NCBI GenBank assembly: GCA_036852015.1 | Contig: JAANDG010000047.1 | Location: 1 to 64,000, forward strand | Length of the DNA stretch: 64,000 nucleotides | Source: Pelodera strongyloides | Taxonomy: Eukaryota; Nematoda; Chromadorea; Rhabditida; Rhabditidae | Direction of reading: 5' to 3' | In this document: piece after piece, positions 60,070 through 64,000 of the stretch | Layout: every line of letters starts with the position of its first letter | How positions within the stretch are numbered: position 1 is the stretch's first letter | The notes under the pieces: generated by a model | Databases searched by the model: none | What the model was told of the DNA's origin: nothing | What the model saw: only the letters and a program-made list of their open reading frames with translations | Translations under genes and position numbers: made by a program

Positions 60070-60896
60070 TACAGAAATAAATAATCTGTTGCGTACAGCA
60101 AAGAATGTAAATAGAAAAAAAGAGATGGCGAGAAGCGAGAACATGTCATAAGATTGTATATTTTAACCTGACTGTTGCGAGCCATAAGGTAAGATGTTTC
60201 ACCGTGTCACTGGAAGCACGGGATGAGCATGGGCATGAGTCACCCAAAAAGGCCCACTAATTGTGAATATAATTAGGGCATATGGCATGATAACAATCAG
60301 AAATGTTCAGATTTAGTAAGAAACACGGAGATTTAAGAAACATATGTTCATTAAAAATACAGAGAAATGAATCAGTTTCGAATGGCCAACATTAAACGTT
60401 GGGCCTATGAAAAAGCTTAATGGTAAGCCAACCACAGCTCTAGCCCATAGCGTTGCCATAGCACTGACTAACCGCTGAACAGGGACAAACCAAGCTTCAA
60501 AAAACCTCCCGACTTAAGCCAATCGACTTAAGTATTCAGATACGCAACCAGCGTAACTATTGTGTAACAAAAAAGTTGCGCTGAAATACGCAGATGTATT
60601 CATGGCTAAAATTTAGCAGATTCACAGGGATATTTTAAAGCCTCTTTTCACAATTTTACATATAATTGCCAGTTGGAGCTAGGCAACTGTCAACGTTGGT
60701 TTTCATCAAGTGCATCTGTTTGTATAGGATGTGCGCGTGGGTCACTAAAACAACGTGTTTCTAAATAAGTATAAATACACATTTGATATGGAATGTTACA
60801 GTGAATGATCTGCCGAGTTGTACAAGAAATAAAGCAATAACTAGTACTATTATGGTTCGAACCTAAACCGTCTGACCGCTTGTCACAGGATTTAGT

Positions 60897-61078
60897 TTAA
60901 AGCGAAATACCGGCCTGTTTTTGAAACACATTGAGTACACAGTATTCTTATGCAGATTATGCAAATGAACATAAATTTGAATAAAAATTCGAGCTAAATT
61001 CGGGCAGATTAGCATAAATTCGTAAGTATTCAGTTGTCTACGATGCGTTTCAAAAACCGGCCGGGTATTTCGCTTTAA
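60897..61078. mobile_element. TTAA foldback, family A, abutting family D
   Basis: Complete copy. Its right TTAA is also the left TTAA of the family D element that follows. Confidence 0.93.
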
Positions 61079-61531
61079 GGGAGAGGCCCACGAGAAAAAA
61101 ACTTTCCTCAATTTATTTGCACAGAATGTCCGGAATTTCAGAAATATTACTGTGAAAACCGCAATGCTTGAAGCCTAGAACTCACTGAGTTATTCTCCGG
61201 CAAACAGTTCGGCCAGGTACCGTAGCCAGAAACAATTTTTGCGCTTTTAGGGCATTACTGTATTGGAAACGACTCTTTATACGCGTACGGATGATCTTTG
61301 TTCGTTTGACCATTATTGTGTAGAGAAAGAATGCAAATGAACGGATATCAACCGTAAAAAAGAATTTTGACTTTGTTGACTACGGTACCTGTCCGAACTG
61401 TTTGCGGGGGAATAACTCTGTGAGTTCTAGGCTTCAAGTAATGCGGTTTTTACGGTAATATTTCTGAAGTACCGGACATTCTCTACAAGTAAATTGAGGA
61501 CGACTTTCTTCTCGTGGGCCTCTCCCTTTAA
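61075..61531. mobile_element. TTAA foldback, family D copy 2 (457 bp)
   Basis: Starts TTAAGGGAGAGGCCCACGAG (one A fewer than copy 1) and ends CTCGTGGGCCTCTCCCTTTAA. Arms with AATGTCCGGAATTTCAG and CAGGTACCGTAG match copy 1. Confidence 0.92.
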
Positions 61532-62396
61532 GAAAAAATACATGATAAAACAAAGGGTATGAGACCAATCCCAATGCTTCAACAAACTACACCATAGTTC
61601 CATAGTCTACTGTAACACCCAGCCGGTACAAAATGTTCAACAGATACTTATAAATAAAACTATCTAATACATTCTCTGAAAATGTTAAAAGCCAAGTGCA
61701 AAATATTCCCAAATATTTCATAATCCTAAAAAAATGGGCAGGTGGCTCAAAAATCTGAATTCTAGGACCAGATTTCGGCAATGGCACATCGGATGTCCCT
61801 TATCCCTTATTGAGATCTAACCAAATGCGAATGAATGGGTACCAAGGGGATGGATAGGCGGTTTACCAAGGGGAATACTCCCCGGGGAAGGGGTGTATGT
61901 TCCGATTGTGATGATATAAGGTGGGTGGTAGAGCAACATGTGATTTATTTGTTTACTTGTCAATAAATTTTTGATTAATTTTAAACCTATCAAAGAAGTA
62001 AAACAACCTATATATTTAAGCCAAAAAAAAATGTTTCCTCGTGAAACAAATAGTAATAGTACTTTTACGCAATTCTTCTCAAAGACGGGGGCAGCACGGG
62101 GCAAATCCCGTGCCGGATTAGTCTGGCACGAATGCAATGTTGGGATTACTCGAATAGTACGGGAAAAGGACGGGTCTTCTTGTCGCAAAGATGACCTGAC
62201 ACAACGTCTTGTATAACAATGACAGATGGGGGATTCATGTCCCCAAAAGTGTCGCGGGTAGAAAAAGCCCAGTGACCATATAATGATCTCTTATGATAAC
62301 CGAAAGTCATGAATTTAGCAAAGCTGGGAATCGCAGAGCTCACCACCCTAGTATGTGAAAATTACATGATAGTTGTCTCCTCGTGATCTTGGAGCT

Positions 62397-62576
62397 TTAA
62401 AGCGAAACACCGGCCGGTTTTTGAAAAGCATTTCGTGGACAACTGAATTCTTACGTATTTATGCTAATTTACTCGAATTTAGCTCAATGTTTATTCTAAT
62501 TTGTGCTCATTTGCATAAATAAGCTGCCTAAAGAGTACTCGATGCGTTTCAAAAACCGGCCGGTATTTCGCTTTAA
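62397..62576. mobile_element. TTAA foldback, family A
   Basis: Left end TTAAAGCGAAACACCGGCCG; right end CCGGTATTTCGCTTTAA. Complete. Confidence 0.93.
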
Positions 62577-64000
62577 TATAAGATAAAAAAAACCTGAAAA
62601 TAATTTCCATAAACATTATGTGAAACAACTAGTCATACATTCACACTCCTGCAAAAGATGTTGTGCCAGAAAAACCAAACAGTAGATTTTTCCGCTGTGA
62701 GAGCTGGAGCATTAAATATTCAGGTTCTACTGGTGTTAATACAACGTTTTTCCCTCATTCCAGATTCCTCCACAAAAGGAAAAAAAATCAGGAAATGTTA
62801 TTTTTCGTGGGCCTGTGCTCCTGAGCCATTTTAATCCAATTGAAATCAGTGAAGCGAAAAGGAAACACTAGCAATTTATTCAGGATTTGCTTGAGGCTGC
62901 AATCAGAATATATAAAGAAGATATAAGGGAAATAGACAATGCAGTAAAGACAAACATAAGAATTGCTTCATATATGAAAAGGAAAAAGTAACACAATAAT
63001 AGAACGATTCAGACGTATTTGTACGTAATAAATTATTATAATGAGAACCATAATAAGGGTATATTTGTACAATTAGAAAAGTAGTAAAAATAAGCATGTA
63101 ATGAAAAAAGAAGAGTCGAAAACCGGCTACACCAAGTACAGCATCGGACAAGTCATTCACGATTTATGATTTACACATAAATAATCGTAATGGAAACAAA
63201 TAATGGTGTACGTAGAGAAGAACGGTGCACTAAGGCATGTATGTGTATAAAAAATGGCCAAAACGCATAGTTTGATATCTTTACCTTTAATCACCTTACT
63301 TACAAATGTGTTAGCTTTCTATTATCTACCTAATTCTTAGCGGTGCTCCAGAAAACGCTTTGTTATTGCCCTTCTACTGGTAATGCACCACATTTGGTTG
63401 TGTTAGAGTCAGCACGCTAATAGAATAGTCATGGTGTTTTCGGTGGGCCACATCTTGGCCTTTAGCTAGCGCATCTTGAGAAATGGCCATAGAATAATGG
63501 ACCTAACAGCCTGGAATAATAGATTCATTGCTGGGAAATGGGAATAAAGGAACCGGCTAGGGAATATCTTGCGGGATACAGAATGAGCGGTTACCAAAGA
63601 AACATGATGTGAACTTTGAATCTACTTGAATACTACATACTACTACTCTTGCGGACCATACACATGCATCTATGTTATGGACTATTTATGAGTGGGTGCG
63701 CTTCGCGGTACAGATTGCGCAATTCTTAATTTGCGCACACGCGCGAAGGCCTCTCATAACTACATATGATTATTAGACAGCTGGCGCTAAGACGTTATTA
63801 TGCAAATGTCACAGATTGACACTGTGAATATAATTAGAGGGACGACTTGCGTGTTTTGAGATGCTTCAAACCTTCGACAAATTGTCTAACCTGTAAATTA
63901 TTACGGATAATTGTCCGAATTTGCCTTCGAATATTGCATAGAACCGTTCTTGAATCATTATTTATTTATTTATTTATTTCTCTAAGATTGGTATTATTTT

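Larger units (their letters stand above)
57885..64000. other. Upstream flank of max-1, no gene seen
   Basis: Six kilobases without supported coding sequence. It contains family A, C and D elements, a degraded family A end near 58492 and a GC-rich patch at 59395-59570. Open frames here show no splice, codon or family support. Confidence 0.45.

Noticed and set aside
420..62576. CRISPR array from recurring short repeats
   Set aside because: The repeats are dispersed kilobases apart, in both orientations, each part of a larger foldback, in a nematode genome.

Overview
The window is nematode nuclear DNA. It is AT-rich and full of short introns with GT...TTTCAG/TTTTAG splice sites. It carries nematode-restricted gene families: a ground-like (Hedgehog-related) protein, a broken major sperm protein (MSP) copy and a MAX-1 orthologue. 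The species cannot be named from sequence alone. All gene models below were built by hand from splice signals, reading-frame phase and family motifs. Exon phases are consistent across every junction given.

Layout. (1) 284-2027, plus: the 3' half of a receptor tyrosine kinase whose 5' part lies off the left edge. (2) 4360-8306, plus: a small secreted cysteine-rich protein with EGSG motifs, a candidate chondroitin proteoglycan. (3) 8977-9436, plus: an intron-bearing MSP pseudogene. (4) 11006-14959, plus: a secreted proline-rich protein ending in a ground-like domain. (5) 16648-19885, minus: a CCCH zinc-finger protein resembling the Nab2/ZC3H14/SUT-2 family, with its 5' exon(s) not found. (6) 29658-31602, minus: a compact NYN-domain protein. 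(7) 33717-57869, minus: a complete max-1-like gene of 26 coding exons and 1039 codons (coiled coil, PH, PH, MyTH4, FERM). Its first coding intron is 13.1 kb. The remaining sequence (about 19.9-29.6, 31.7-33.6 and 57.9-64 kb) shows no gene I can support.

Most of the non-coding sequence is repeat-derived. At least seven families of non-coding foldback elements are bounded by TTAA and begin AAAGCG or AAAGGG. About nineteen copies of one ~180-bp family were found, plus several copies each of ~395-bp, ~165-bp and ~460-bp families. Several abut each other and share one TTAA. Many unrelated families carry an ATTTGCAT octamer. Other repeats include two inverted copies of a ~450-bp repeat holding a tRNA-like Pol III promoter and two perfect hairpins, three copies of a ~147-bp foldback, several single foldbacks, and many GA/GT microsatellites. 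No transposase, rRNA or CRISPR array is visible.

The genes do not form an operon or pathway. They are separate loci (axon guidance adaptor, receptor kinase, RNA-binding and RNase-like proteins, secreted matrix-type proteins) in a gene-sparse, repeat-rich interval.
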